Positions 16,190 to 24,384 are shown, counted from the stretch's first letter. The stretch: DNA of 49,506 bases from Microbacteriaceae bacterium PS02066 (GCA_029959545.1 JASCPH010000021.1:1-49506); one strand, 5' to 3'. Translations and numbers: made by a program. The notes: generated from the letters alone by a model not told the origin.

Positions 16190-16812
16190 GCGACGCGCTC
16201 CAGGTACACCGACTCGTCGGCGACGAGCTCCGCCAACCGCGGATGGTGCGTCGCGATCACGAGCGTGGCCCCCGCGTCGCGTCGCGCCCGCAAGGCCCGG
16301 ATGACCGCATCCACGTGCTCTGGGTCGAGACGTTGCTCGGGTTCGTCGAGGATCAGCACCTCGGAGGGACGCACGAGCACGAGCGCGAGGCCGAAGAGCT
16401 GCGTCTGCCCCGACGACAGCTCATGGGGGAACCGCTCGTGCAGCGTCTGCAATCCGAGCTCGCCGAGCACGGCGCGGGCACGGGCATCGGCCTCCGCCGG
16501 CGGGAACCAGGTCACCGCGACGAGCCTGACGTGCTCGAGCACCATGAGATCGGGCGCGAACGGCGGCAGGCCGATCATCGCCGCGACGCGTCGGCGGTAG
16601 GCACGATCGCGTTGCGAGATGGCAGCGCCGGCGATGCGCACGGATCCCGTCGACGGTGCTTGCATCCCGGCCAGCACCCGCAGGAGCGTCGTCTTCCCGG
16701 CTCCGTTGCCTCCCCGCACGGCCAGCGCCCTGCCCGCATCCACGCGCCGGGTGACCGTGTCGAGCAGCGTGACATCACCGGAGACGACGCGCACGGCATC
16801 GAGCTCGATCAT
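16186..16812 (-). CDS. ABC transporter ATP-binding protein
   Basis: A 208-residue ATPase domain with Walker A GGNGAGKTT (34-42), a variant signature LSSGQ (132-136) and Walker B VLILDEPE with Asp156-Glu157. The switch His is in ATHHPRL. Short single-domain ATPases of this type pair with separate membrane subunits in exporters. It is the middle gene of a MarR-ATPase-permease operon, overlapping both neighbours by four bases. Confidence 0.9.
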   Translation of the reverse strand: MIELDAVRVVSGDVTLLDTVTRRVDAGRALAVRGGNGAGKTTLLRVLAGMQAPSTGSVRIAGAAISQRDRAYRRRVAAMIGLPPFAPDLMVLEHVRLVAVTWFPPAEADARARAVLGELGLQTLHERFPHELSSGQTQLFGLALVLVRPSEVLILDEPEQRLDPEHVDAVIRALRARRDAGATLVIATHHPRLAELVADESVYLERVA

Positions 16813-17330
16813 GCGAGATCCCTCTCGGATGCTGCCGCGCGGCGACGCCTGGCGGCAGCCGACCGCGGGGGCGTGTGCCTCATATGGTCGCGCACCCGCC
16901 CGAGGATGTCGGCGAGGGCATCGACGTCGCCGGGCGTGAGCCGCGCGAAGAGCAGGTCGTCGAGGATGGCGATGTGGCCGGGAAAGACCCTCCCGAGCAC
17001 CTCCCTGCCCTGCGCGGTGAGAGTCACTGCGACGCTGCGTTCATCGTCGGGCGACGTCGATCGGGCGAGGAGCCCTCGCTTCTCGAGCACCTGAGCCTGG
17101 TAGGTCAGGCCGCTGCGACTGTAGACCACGCCATCGGCGAGATCCGTCATCCGCAGCGAGCCGTCCGGCGCATCGCCGAGCGTCGCGAGCAGCTGGAACT
17201 GGACATAGCTCAGATCGCCCGCCTCCTTGAGCTGCTGCTCCACGGCGTGACGGAGGAGGCTGCTGACCTCGATCAGACCGAAGTACGCGGCGAGCTGGAC
17301 GGCGCTCGGACCCGTCGGCGATGACCCCAT
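16809..17330 (-). CDS. MarR-family regulator of the ABC operon
   Basis: A 173-residue MarR protein with the winged helix at about residues 55-110 (LRMTDLADGVVYSRSGLTYQAQVLEKRGLLARSTSPDDERSVAVTLT, given here as landmarks) and an Arg/Ala-rich tail. The ATG overlaps no upstream gene, and its stop overlaps the ATPase start (ATGA). The region upstream carries several TTCGAA palindromes and a divergent oxidoreductase promoter, the classical arrangement for MarR control of both a drug exporter and a quinone or aldehyde reductase. Confidence 0.87.
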   Translation of the reverse strand: MGSSPTGPSAVQLAAYFGLIEVSSLLRHAVEQQLKEAGDLSYVQFQLLATLGDAPDGSLRMTDLADGVVYSRSGLTYQAQVLEKRGLLARSTSPDDERSVAVTLTAQGREVLGRVFPGHIAILDDLLFARLTPGDVDALADILGRVRDHMRHTPPRSAAARRRRAAASERDLA

Positions 17331-17340
17331 GCAGCGAGCG

Positions 17341-17420
17341 TAGCAGTGCTACCGATTCGAAACAGTTGCTTCGAACTCGAACCACTGCTATTGCCGGCTC
17401 CATGCTTCGAATCCGAAGCA
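17341..17420. promoter_or_regulatory. divergent promoter with nested TTCGAA palindromes (MarR operators)
   Basis: TAGCAGTG (17341-17348) and CACTGCTA (17383-17390) are perfect inverted repeats that bracket two TTCGAA sites (17356-17361, 17370-17375). A third TTCGAA lies within TGCTTCGAATCCGAAGCA (17403-17420), whose 7-bp arms match perfectly. The MarR gene leaves to the left and the oxidoreductase remnant to the right, so the sites probably serve both. Confidence 0.7.
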
Positions 17421-17439
17421 CTTATCTGAGGAGACAATC

Positions 17440-17540
17440 ATGAAGACAGTACGGTTCCACGAGACGGGCGGCCCCGAGGTGTTGCGCTACGAGGACGCGC
17501 CGATGCCCGCCCCCGCCAGCGGCCAGGTACGTATCGACGT
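17440..17540 (+). pseudogene. 5' remnant of a zinc-type alcohol dehydrogenase/quinone oxidoreductase
   Basis: An intact start (GAGGAGA site, ATG at 17440) and about 33 residues of clear family sequence, MKTVRFHETGGPEVLRYED then PMPAPASGQVRIDV, are followed abruptly by unrelated sequence. A full enzyme has about 310-330 residues, so at least 90 percent is missing. The break lies near 17540, where the sequence passes into the 3' end of a different gene. The promoter and MarR sites upstream are still present. Confidence 0.85.
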
Positions 17541-17704
17541 CCCCGACGGCGCCGGCCGCGGGCGCTGCGACCGGCCCGGAGCGACTGGCTGCGAGCGGCG
17601 CAGCGGATGCGTCAGGTGCGGCGATCGTCGCGCTCGGCGCGCTGCTGGGGGGCGCGGCGCTGGCGGTCGGAGCCGGGATCCGGCGCCGGGGCAACCGCGG
17701 TTGA
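17541..17704 (+). pseudogene. 3' remnant of a sortase-anchored surface protein
   Basis: In a frame shifted relative to the oxidoreductase remnant, the sequence codes for a typical wall-anchoring tail: a Ser/Thr/Pro/Ala-rich stalk, the sorting-like motif LAASG, a hydrophobic helix (AAIVALGALLGGAALAVGAG) and the charged end IRRRGNRG before TGA at 17702-17704. The body of the protein is missing. Together with the oxidoreductase 5' end this marks a deletion that fused two unrelated genes. The LuxR-type gene ends inside it on the opposite strand. Confidence 0.75.
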
Positions 17705-19366
17705 GGTCATCGGCTCGAAGGAGACCGTGGCGAGGCCCGCTCGCGAGGGGAGCCCGAGCCGATGCAGGGCCTCGGCGAGGTGGTGCTCGACGGTCTTCAC
17801 GCTGAGCCCGACGGATGCGGCGATCTCGGCGTTGCGGCTTCCCGCCGCGGCGAGCTCCGCGACCTGACGCTGACGCGGGCTCAGCTGCGCCAGGTCGAGC
17901 CCGCGCCGCGGACCGAGGAGGGCCGCCGCGCGACCACGCGTCGGCGTCCCCGTGATCCGCAGGATGTCCTCGACGTGACTCTGGACGGTGCGCGGCGAGA
18001 GGTAGAGCACCTGCGCGATGGCGGCGTTCGTGTTCCCCTCGGCGAGCAGCACCGCCACCTCGCGCTGCTTCTCGGTCATCACGGCGAGATCGCCCCGCGC
18101 TCCGCCGACCCGCACGGCCAACTCCCGCCACCGGCGAGCGGCGAGCAGGCGGTGGCGCTCGTAGCCCACCGCATCGGCCTGCCGCGCGAGGCGCAGCAGC
18201 AGCTCCAGCGCCGCCGCGGGTTCCACGGCAGCGAGCGCGTCCGCACGCACGAGCTCCCCGCGCAGCACCTCGGTCGCCGCTCCCGCGGCTTCATCGATGC
18301 GCACGGATGCCGCGGCCAGCGCCTCCGCATCCGCCGCCTGCCCCTGCGACAGAGCGATCGCACCACGAGCGCGAGTGAGTGACGAGGCCGCCACGCGATG
18401 GCGGGCCAGAGCGCCGCTGCGACGCAGCAGGACGCCGGCGCGATAGGTGTCCCCCCGCGACAGCGCCGCCTCGACGAGCACCTCCGTGGCCAAGGCGCGG
18501 TCCCATACCTTGCAACGTGACAGGTCGGCGCCCGCCGCCGAGACGAGCAGCGCCGCCGCGCGCTGCAACTGCCCCACGGCGCGGAAGCCCCAGGCCACGT
18601 AGAGCGACGAGCCCACGGAGAGATAGTTCTCGTCGCGGCGCGTGCGTGCGATCACCGCATCGGCGAGGGTGAAGAACCGGTCCCGGTCGCCGGCGACAGC
18701 GGCGCCGTAACTTCCGATGGCCTGCAGCACCACGAGCGCCCGCGGCGGCACGATCGCCGCGCTGCGGAAGAGTCCCTCCGCGATGGAGCGCACCTCGTCG
18801 CGGCGCCCGTGGAAGGCACCGCTGCGCGCGGCGAGAAGCTGCAGGGCCACGGCGGCCGGGTCAGCGCGCTCGGCGTCGTGCGTCACCACCTGTCCGGGGG
18901 TGAGCTCGGCACCGCGGATGAGCGCGTCGGCGACATCGAAGCCCCCCGAGCTGAGCGCGGCCTCGGCCAGCAGATATCGCGTCAGCAGCGACCCCTCACC
19001 TGCATCGGAGAGGGCCTCGGCCACGGCGTTCGGGTCTACGCCGAGACGGTGCGCGTGCTCGGTGCCCGCCATGGCATCCGCGGTCAGCATCGCGGATGCC
19101 GCCAGGCGCACGACGGGAACCGCGCACCCGTCGCTCTCGTCCAGCGCGCGACGGGCGTGCGCGGCCGCATCCGGGAAGCGGCAGGCGATCACCGCGGCGA
19201 TCGTCGCGGCGACCCGGAAGAGCGCGCGGTCGGCGCGGTGCGTAGCCGCTTCCGAGCGCGCCGAGGCACCCTCGAGTTCGGCGGCCGCATCCCCGCCGAA
19301 GACGCGCAGCAGGATGCCCGTGACGAACCGCCACGCTTCGGCGCTGCCGTCGACATCGTCCCCCAC
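17612..19366 (-). CDS. transcriptional regulator with two tandem LuxR-type HTH domains
   Basis: A 584-residue protein. Residues 1-420 are all-helical and Ala-rich and resemble a TPR-like sensor region; no Walker A motif is seen, so it is not a standard LAL/MalT ATPase. Two complete LuxR-type domains follow: about 430-485 (MTEKQREVAVLLAEGNTN, LSPRTVQSHVEDIL) and about 494-547 (LSPRQRQVAELAAAGSRN, LSVKTVEHHLAEALHRLGL). The last 30 or so residues are read antisense through the surface-protein remnant, so the original stop codon may have been lost. The start is a GTG; the nearby context gives no target. Confidence 0.85.
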   Translation of the reverse strand: MGDDVDGSAEAWRFVTGILLRVFGGDAAAELEGASARSEAATHRADRALFRVAATIAAVIACRFPDAAAHARRALDESDGCAVPVVRLAASAMLTADAMAGTEHAHRLGVDPNAVAEALSDAGEGSLLTRYLLAEAALSSGGFDVADALIRGAELTPGQVVTHDAERADPAAVALQLLAARSGAFHGRRDEVRSIAEGLFRSAAIVPPRALVVLQAIGSYGAAVAGDRDRFFTLADAVIARTRRDENYLSVGSSLYVAWGFRAVGQLQRAAALLVSAAGADLSRCKVWDRALATEVLVEAALSRGDTYRAGVLLRRSGALARHRVAASSLTRARGAIALSQGQAADAEALAAASVRIDEAAGAATEVLRGELVRADALAAVEPAAALELLLRLARQADAVGYERHRLLAARRWRELAVRVGGARGDLAVMTEKQREVAVLLAEGNTNAAIAQVLYLSPRTVQSHVEDILRITGTPTRGRAAALLGPRRGLDLAQLSPRQRQVAELAAAGSRNAEIAASVGLSVKTVEHHLAEALHRLGLPSRAGLATVSFEPMTSTAVAPAPDPGSDRQRRAPQQRAERDDRRT

Positions 19367-19468
19367 GCGGTCCGCCCCTCTGCCCGTTTCGGGGGAATCG
19401 TGCCACGCGAGAGGCCCGCCGCGATACGAACCGGATGCGGATTCCGCCGAAACCCGCAGCGCGCGAAG

Positions 19469-19996
19469 TCAGAAGCGGTTCGCGATCGTCTCCCCGAGGC
19501 TCGCCCACAGCGCCGGGTCTGCGCCCGATCCGCCCGGATCGATGTCGACGAGCAGCAGGCCCTCGTTGCCCTTGACGACGAGGATCGTGCCGATGGAGGC
19601 ATCGGCCCAGCCGCGGGTGACGCCCGGGATCGGCTGCGCGTTCGCGCCTTGGGGATAGAGCTCGGCCGGCAGGAACGCGTCGGCGTCGCCGGTGTACTGG
19701 GCGATCGCGGTGTGCGTGTCGGCAAAAGCCCACGTGCACTGCTGCAGTCCCTGCTGCCCCTCGGCAGCCACACCCTCGATCGTGTCGACGCCGAGAGCTG
19801 CGGCGATGTCGGCGGAGGGCACGAGCGCGCATGCGTCGCCCGTGCCCGACCCCGCCTCCGGCGCGGGCGCCGAACCCGAATCGGCGTCCGCCGTAGCCGA
19901 GCTCCCCGCGGACTCGGCGGTGTTCGTCACAGCCTGCGAGCAGCCGGTGAGCACCAGGGCTGCCGCGGCCAAGACGAGCGGCTTGAGAGATTTCAC
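19469..19996 (-). CDS. DUF3558-like lipoprotein
   Basis: A 175-residue secreted lipoprotein. The lipobox is VLTGC (Cys about residue 19), followed by a Ser/Ala/Asp-rich linker and a domain opening with CALVPSADIAAALG, the pattern of DUF3558-type actinobacterial lipoproteins. A second Cys occurs in QQCTWAF, as expected for a disulfide in that fold. A GTG start at 19996 gives an ideal signal peptide (MKSLKPLVLAAAALVL). The gene stands alone. Its role at the outer face of the membrane is unknown. Confidence 0.8.
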   Translation of the reverse strand: MKSLKPLVLAAAALVLTGCSQAVTNTAESAGSSATADADSGSAPAPEAGSGTGDACALVPSADIAAALGVDTIEGVAAEGQQGLQQCTWAFADTHTAIAQYTGDADAFLPAELYPQGANAQPIPGVTRGWADASIGTILVVKGNEGLLLVDIDPGGSGADPALWASLGETIANRF

Positions 19997-20079
19997 GCCG
20001 CGATCATGACAGCCGGCGAGGCGCGCCGATACGACCTGCGACGCAATCCCGCCGGATCCCGCAGTGCGCGCCTCAGGTC

Positions 20080-20976
20080 TCAGTGGGCCGCATCCGCGCG
20101 GGCGCCGCGCTTCGTGAGACGTGAGATTCCGGTGACGACGGCCACGATCACGAGGCCGAGGGCGAGGCCGAAGACGGCGGACAGGACCGTCTCGACGATC
20201 CACACCACCACGGGACCGGCCGCCTCCACGAGGTGCGTGATGGCGTGAACCAGGTGCTCGGGTCCGTCCCAGAGCGTCTCGGCCAGGTTGCCCACGACGA
20301 GATGACCGCCGACCCAGAGCATCGCGACGGTGCCGACGACGCTGATGACCCGGAAGACGGCGGGCATCGACGCGACGACGCGTACGCCGAAACGGCGGAT
20401 GCGGCGCGCGTCGCTCTTCATGAGACGCAGGCCGATGTCGTCGATCTTCACGAGCAGCGCGACCGCGCCGTAGACCAACGCGGTCATGGCGAGACCGATG
20501 ATCAGCAGCGCGCCGAGGGTCATCCAGATGCCGAAGGCGGGATCGAGGCTCGACAGGGCGATCAGCATGATCTCGGTGCTGAGGATGAGGTCGGTGCGGA
20601 CCGCGCCGAACACGAGCTTCTTCTCGTCGCGGGGACCGTCCTCGTCGGCATCCTCGTGGTGCGCGCCGAACCACTCGAGCACCTTCTCGGCGCCCTCGAA
20701 GCAGAGGAACCCACCGCCCAGGATCAGCAGGAACGGCAGAACCCACGGCGCGAACGCGGTCAGCAGCAGTGCGATCGGGATGATGATCACGAACTTGTTG
20801 ACGAGGCTGCCGAGCGCGATCTTCCACACCACCGGCAGCTCCCGCGCCGGCGTGATGCCCTGCACGTACTGCGGGGTCACGGCGGCGTCGTCGATCACGA
20901 CGCCCGCGGTCTTCGCGCTCGCCTTGATGGCGGCGGTCAGGATGTCATCGACGACGGCGAGCAAGCCGACCGACAT
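20080..20976 (-). CDS. DUF808 (YedI-like) integral membrane protein
   Basis: A 298-residue membrane protein of the DUF808 family. It opens with the family signature MSVGLLAVVDDILTAAIKAS and carries VVIDDAAVTPQYVQG (about 28-42), ELPVVWKIALGSLVNK and GGGFLCFEGAEKV, with four to six membrane segments. ATG 20976 is preferred over GTG 20982 because GGGAG lies 7 bases upstream. The function is not established. No operon partner is seen. Confidence 0.88.
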   Translation of the reverse strand: MSVGLLAVVDDILTAAIKASAKTAGVVIDDAAVTPQYVQGITPARELPVVWKIALGSLVNKFVIIIPIALLLTAFAPWVLPFLLILGGGFLCFEGAEKVLEWFGAHHEDADEDGPRDEKKLVFGAVRTDLILSTEIMLIALSSLDPAFGIWMTLGALLIIGLAMTALVYGAVALLVKIDDIGLRLMKSDARRIRRFGVRVVASMPAVFRVISVVGTVAMLWVGGHLVVGNLAETLWDGPEHLVHAITHLVEAAGPVVVWIVETVLSAVFGLALGLVIVAVVTGISRLTKRGARADAAH

Positions 20977-21110
20977 ACGCACTCTCCCGGATACGAGGGC
21001 CGCAGCCGAACGGCTGCAGGGGCGGATGCCCTCAGCGAGGATATCGGCCCGGAGGCATGCGGGATCGCAGGTTGTGCGAACCGCGGCTCCGGCTCAGGCG
21101 CCGGCATCGA

Positions 21111-21380
21111 TCACCAGATCGTGCCGCCACCGACGGAGATGCCACCCCAGGTGAGCAGGATGAAGATGATCGCGAACACGACGGGCGCGATCCCCTGACC
21201 GCTGCGCGCGAGACCCTTCAGCAGGCCGATCACCGTGAACACGGCCGCGACGATGGAGAGCCCACCGCCGAGGATGAGCCCGATGAACAGCGGGATCGGC
21301 ATGAGGATGAGGCCGGCAAGACCGAACCAGAATCCCGCCCAGGCGCTCGGGTTACGGCGACGTTCAACGGTGTAGGACAC
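21111..21380 (-). CDS. small membrane protein, 89 aa
   Basis: Eighty-nine residues with a basic N-terminus (VERRRNPSAWAGFWFG) and two or three hydrophobic segments with Gly-rich turns, ending in GGISVGGGTIW. It looks like DUF4190-type small membrane proteins but lacks enough landmarks to name. The GTG start at 21380 is chosen because sequence further upstream is AT-rich promoter-like DNA; an ATG at 21509 would add 43 unlikely residues. Confidence 0.7.
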   Translation of the reverse strand: MSYTVERRRNPSAWAGFWFGLAGLILMPIPLFIGLILGGGLSIVAAVFTVIGLLKGLARSGQGIAPVVFAIIFILLTWGGISVGGGTIW

Positions 21381-21580
21381 CCGCCCATTATGCGGGGTGC
21401 GGCCGGATGTGCCCGAGACGAACCGGATCGATGACTGTTCAGCCGCACGCGATGCGCCTACGCGACCCGCACACTCCACACTGTTCTCTTTTTCGCACAT
21501 TACTTCCATGTGATATTTATGTGACGTAGGTCAGGTGGTATATTTTTCTAACATATGCACCACGTGCGATTTCTCGAACA
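21381..21580. promoter_or_regulatory. AT-rich hipBA promoter and operator region
   Basis: The stretch from about 21480 to 21580 is far richer in A+T than anything nearby. It holds CACAT/ATGTG (21496-21500, 21508-21512), ATGTGA twice (21508-21513, 21519-21524) and an imperfect palindrome from GTGGTATAT (21535-21543) to ATAT-GC-ACCAC (21553-21563). HipB proteins bind palindromes in their own promoter, so these are candidate operators. The composition also suggests horizontal origin. Confidence 0.65.
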
Positions 21581-21586
21581 TTGGAG

Positions 21587-22174
21587 GTGATCGACATCAA
21601 GCTGCAGTCTTCGGCAGATCTCGCCCGCCTGGTGAAGAACGCCCGCACCCAGCGGGGCGCGACTCAGCAAGATGTCGCCGACGCCGTCGGCATCACCCGC
21701 CAGTCTCTCGCGCGCATCGAGCAGGGCCACGGTGGCGTCTCGTTCAACACCGTGCTGCGCATCCTCGACCATCTCGGCATCAGTCTGGAGTCAGCCCCGG
21801 AACACCGTCTCCACAGCCCCGTCGAGCTCGGCACGACGAGCGCTGCCCAGGCGGCGTCCGCCGCACTCGCCAAGCGCGTCGACCCTCTGGTCACCTCGAG
21901 AGCGCTCGAGGCCCTCCATAAGCGGATCCTCTCCCAGCTCGATCCTGCGACCCGCCCCACATTCGATGTCGCTCGGGCTCTACAGCGAGTTGAAGCCAGC
22001 GTGGACCCGGCCACCCTCGCTTCCATTCGCGACGCTTCACGAGGGCTCACCGAGAGTCTGGCCATCCCCGGCTCCGTACTCCGCACCCCGCCCCGAGGGG
22101 TAGATGGCGAAGCCACACGCGCCACGACGCCCGAATCCGACGCTGACAAGAATGCCGCGGAGGACGCCGAGTGA
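21587..22174 (+). CDS. hipB: HipB-type antitoxin / HTH repressor (XRE family)
   Basis: About 195 residues. The XRE helix-turn-helix is clear at the N-terminus (ADLARLVKNARTQRGATQQDVADAVGITRQSLARIEQG; then FNTVLRILDHLGI, given as landmarks). The remaining 120 residues form a long Ala/Ser-rich tail, longer than in E. coli HipB, where the C-terminus neutralises the toxin. The start is uncertain: GTG 21587 sits on the GGAGG sequence, and TTG 21581 is the other option. Its end overlaps the hipA start (GTGA), so the pair is translationally coupled. Confidence 0.82.
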   Translation: MIDIKLQSSADLARLVKNARTQRGATQQDVADAVGITRQSLARIEQGHGGVSFNTVLRILDHLGISLESAPEHRLHSPVELGTTSAAQAASAALAKRVDPLVTSRALEALHKRILSQLDPATRPTFDVARALQRVEASVDPATLASIRDASRGLTESLAIPGSVLRTPPRGVDGEATRATTPESDADKNAAEDAE

Positions 22175-23466
22175 TCCGCGCCCTCGACGTGTACCTCTAT
22201 GACGCCCACGTCGCCACTATCACTCGACGCGGTGCGAACCTTCAGCTGCGATACCTGCCCGACTACGTCGAGTCGGAGAGCCCCGTCCCCATCTCCGTGA
22301 CGCTGCCCGTCGTCATGACGCCGTTCGGGAACGACGACACCACACGCTTCCTGGACAACTTGCTGCCCGATCGTGCCGATGTTCGCTCCCGCTGGGCGCG
22401 GGAGGCGAGGCTGGCTAGCGACAGCACCTTTGAGCTGCTCACCGCTTACGGCGCCGACGTCGCCGGCGCGCTCGAGTTCTACCCCGCGGGCACCGCCCCC
22501 AGGCAGGAAGCGAATCTGACACCGCTGACCGAGGAAGAGATCGGCGACCGCATCCGGCGAATACGTCGTGACGACTCTGACTGGTTGCAGCACCGCGCCG
22601 CCGAACAAGGCTTCTCCCTCGGCGGCGCGCAGGGAAAATTCGCCCTCACCCTCCTCGACGACGAGTGGTACGAACCCTCTGGCCGGTTGCCGTCGACTCA
22701 CATCTTCAAGCCAGGAATCCAACTGCTTCCCGGCTCAGATGTCACCGAGCACATCACCCTGCACGTCGCACGGCTGCTCGGAATCGATGCGGCCGCCTCC
22801 ACTATCGGCGAGTTCGATGGCGAGCACGTCCTCATCGTGGAACGCTTCGACCGCGTGCGCGTCAACGGCTCCATAGGTCGGCTCCACCAGGAAGACCTTG
22901 CGCAAGCGACAGGAACCTCGCACGTCCAGAAGTATGAGGCCGACGGAGGCCCTGGTTATCGCGATATCTTCCGCGTCTTCGACCGCAACCTCAGCGCAGG
23001 CGATGTCAGAGCCGCCAAGGAACGGTTCGCGAAGCTGCTCGTCTTCTCGTGGATCGTCGGGCACAACGATGGACATTCCAAGAACTACTCCCTCACTCAC
23101 GTGCCCGGCCGGAGCGTGCTTGCCCCGTTCTACGACCTCAACAGCTCGCTCCCGTTCACGCTGTCCGAGCAGGTTCGCGCCCACGACCCCGCCGTTTTCG
23201 ATGACATCAAACTCGCCTTCACCGTCAATGGGGCGAACACGCTCGGCACCTTCGATGCAGGCAGCATCCAGCGGCTCGAGACCGACGCGCAGCTGCCCGA
23301 AGGACATCTACGCGAGTACGCGCTCCAGATCGTCGGAGTCCTTCAGGATGTGGTTGCAACCGCCATCGATCAGCTCCCTGAGCATCTGAAGGAACTCCCC
23401 GCGGTCGAGCTGTACCCGCACGCCACGTATACGCAGACCCTCAGAGTGAGACGAACCTTCGCCTAG
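22171..23466 (+). CDS. hipA: HipA-type serine/threonine kinase toxin
   Basis: A 431-residue HipA-family kinase. Visible are the N-terminal HipA_N region with FLDNLLPD, the glycine-rich SLGGAQGKF, the ATP-site HIFKPG, VERFDR, HQEDLAQATG, the catalytic WIVGHNDGHSKNYS and the metal-binding APFYDLNSS. All key residues are in place, so it should be active. E. coli HipA phosphorylates glutamyl-tRNA synthetase and causes persistence; the target here is not known. It overlaps hipB and ends 36 bases before the tRNA-Ser(GCT) gene on the opposite strand. Its codon use is less GC-biased than neighbouring genes. Confidence 0.9.
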   Translation: MIRALDVYLYDAHVATITRRGANLQLRYLPDYVESESPVPISVTLPVVMTPFGNDDTTRFLDNLLPDRADVRSRWAREARLASDSTFELLTAYGADVAGALEFYPAGTAPRQEANLTPLTEEEIGDRIRRIRRDDSDWLQHRAAEQGFSLGGAQGKFALTLLDDEWYEPSGRLPSTHIFKPGIQLLPGSDVTEHITLHVARLLGIDAAASTIGEFDGEHVLIVERFDRVRVNGSIGRLHQEDLAQATGTSHVQKYEADGGPGYRDIFRVFDRNLSAGDVRAAKERFAKLLVFSWIVGHNDGHSKNYSLTHVPGRSVLAPFYDLNSSLPFTLSEQVRAHDPAVFDDIKLAFTVNGANTLGTFDAGSIQRLETDAQLPEGHLREYALQIVGVLQDVVATAIDQLPEHLKELPAVELYPHATYTQTLRVRRTFA

Positions 23467-23480
23467 CCGCGAAGCACAAA

Positions 23481-23500
23481 AGCCCCGGAAGACCGGGGCT
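23481..23500 (-). terminator. terminator of tRNA-Ser(GCT)
   Basis: AGCCCCGG and CCGGGGCT form a perfect 8-bp stem around a 4-base loop. On the minus strand the stem is followed by TTTTGTGCTT, so it acts as a Rho-independent terminator just past the tRNA CCA end. It also lies 14 bases after the hipA stop and may halt transcription from that side less well. Confidence 0.85.
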
Positions 23501-23502
23501 CA

Positions 23503-23594
23503 TGGCGGAGACGGAGGGATTTGAACCCTCGGTCCCCTTACGGGGACTCCACCTTAGCAGGGTGGTGCACTAGGCCTGACTATGCGACGTCTCC
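23503..23594 (-). tRNA. tRNA-Ser(GCT)
   Basis: The minus strand gives a class II tRNA of 92 nt including an encoded CCA. The acceptor GGAGACG pairs with CGTCTCC. The anticodon stem CCACC/GGTGG encloses loop CTGCTAA with anticodon GCT (Ser codons AGC/AGU). The long variable arm typical of tRNA-Ser (GTCCCC/GGGGAC) and the TTCAAATC T-loop are present. Confidence 0.95.
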
Positions 23595-23711
23595 AGTGGC
23601 GGCTTGCGCCGAACACACCCGTCCATCATAACCGGTCGGTTCGCCCCCGCCGAACAGGTCCCGGATACTCGATAGCGGATGCGGTCGGCACCGCATCCGG
23701 AAGGGCATGCG

Positions 23712-24356
23712 GTGGATCCGAAACACCTCGCCAGTTCGGCGGCGCTCGCGCTGCTCGCCGGCTTCGTCGACGGCTTCGCGTTCGTGATGCTCGGCGGCTT
23801 CTTCGTGTCGTTCATGAGCGGCAACACGACGCAGGCCTCCGCCGAGCTGACGGGCGGCGCGTGGGGCGCCGCGGGATACGCGGGACTGCTCGTCGCGGCC
23901 TTCGTCGCCGGGGGCGTGACGGGCACGGCCGTGTCGATCCGCGCACGGTCGCGCGGCGTCATGACCCTCGTGGCGCTCACGCTCCTCGTGGCCGCGGTTC
24001 TGGCGGGGATCGGTGACGTGCTGGCGGCGGGACCGGTGCTCGCGGCCGCGATGGGCGCCACGAACGCCGTGCACTCCCGCGACGGCGCCGCGCCCTTCGG
24101 CATCACGTACATGACGGGTCAGCTCATGAAGCTCGCGGAGAACATCGTCGCCGCCTTCCGCGGCGGCGATCGGCGCGCGTGGATGCGGCACCTCGTACTG
24201 TGGGTCGCGATCGCGATCGGTGCGATCGCCGGCGCGGCGGCGGCGCGCCTGGTCGGCCCCGTGGCGCTCTGGCTTCCCGCCGTCGCCGCGGCGGCGACAG
24301 CGGGCGTGCTCGTTCTCCGCCGGAGAACACGGCCAGCGTCGTCGTCAGAAGGGTGA
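23712..24356 (+). CDS. DUF1275 (YoaK-like) membrane protein
   Basis: A 214-residue membrane protein of the DUF1275 family with about six hydrophobic segments. The hallmark FVDGFAFVMLGGFFVSFMSGNTTQ lies at about residues 19-42, and MGATNAVHSRDG and ITYMTGQLMKLAE follow. GTG 23712 is chosen because GGAAGGG lies 6 bases upstream and it begins just before the first helix. The family is widespread and its transport role is only presumed. Confidence 0.88.
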   Translation: MDPKHLASSAALALLAGFVDGFAFVMLGGFFVSFMSGNTTQASAELTGGAWGAAGYAGLLVAAFVAGGVTGTAVSIRARSRGVMTLVALTLLVAAVLAGIGDVLAAGPVLAAAMGATNAVHSRDGAAPFGITYMTGQLMKLAENIVAAFRGGDRRAWMRHLVLWVAIAIGAIAGAAAARLVGPVALWLPAVAAAATAGVLVLRRRTRPASSSEG

Positions 24357-24367
24357 CGCGGACAATC

Positions 24368-24384
24368 AGCCCCTGATCGGGGCT
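24368..24384. terminator. small hairpin between convergent genes
   Basis: AGCCCC (24368-24373) and GGGGCT (24379-24384) form a 6-bp stem with a 5-base loop, placed between the ends of the DUF1275 gene and the convergent LCP gene. There is no good T-run on either strand, so termination activity is only a guess. Confidence 0.45.
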
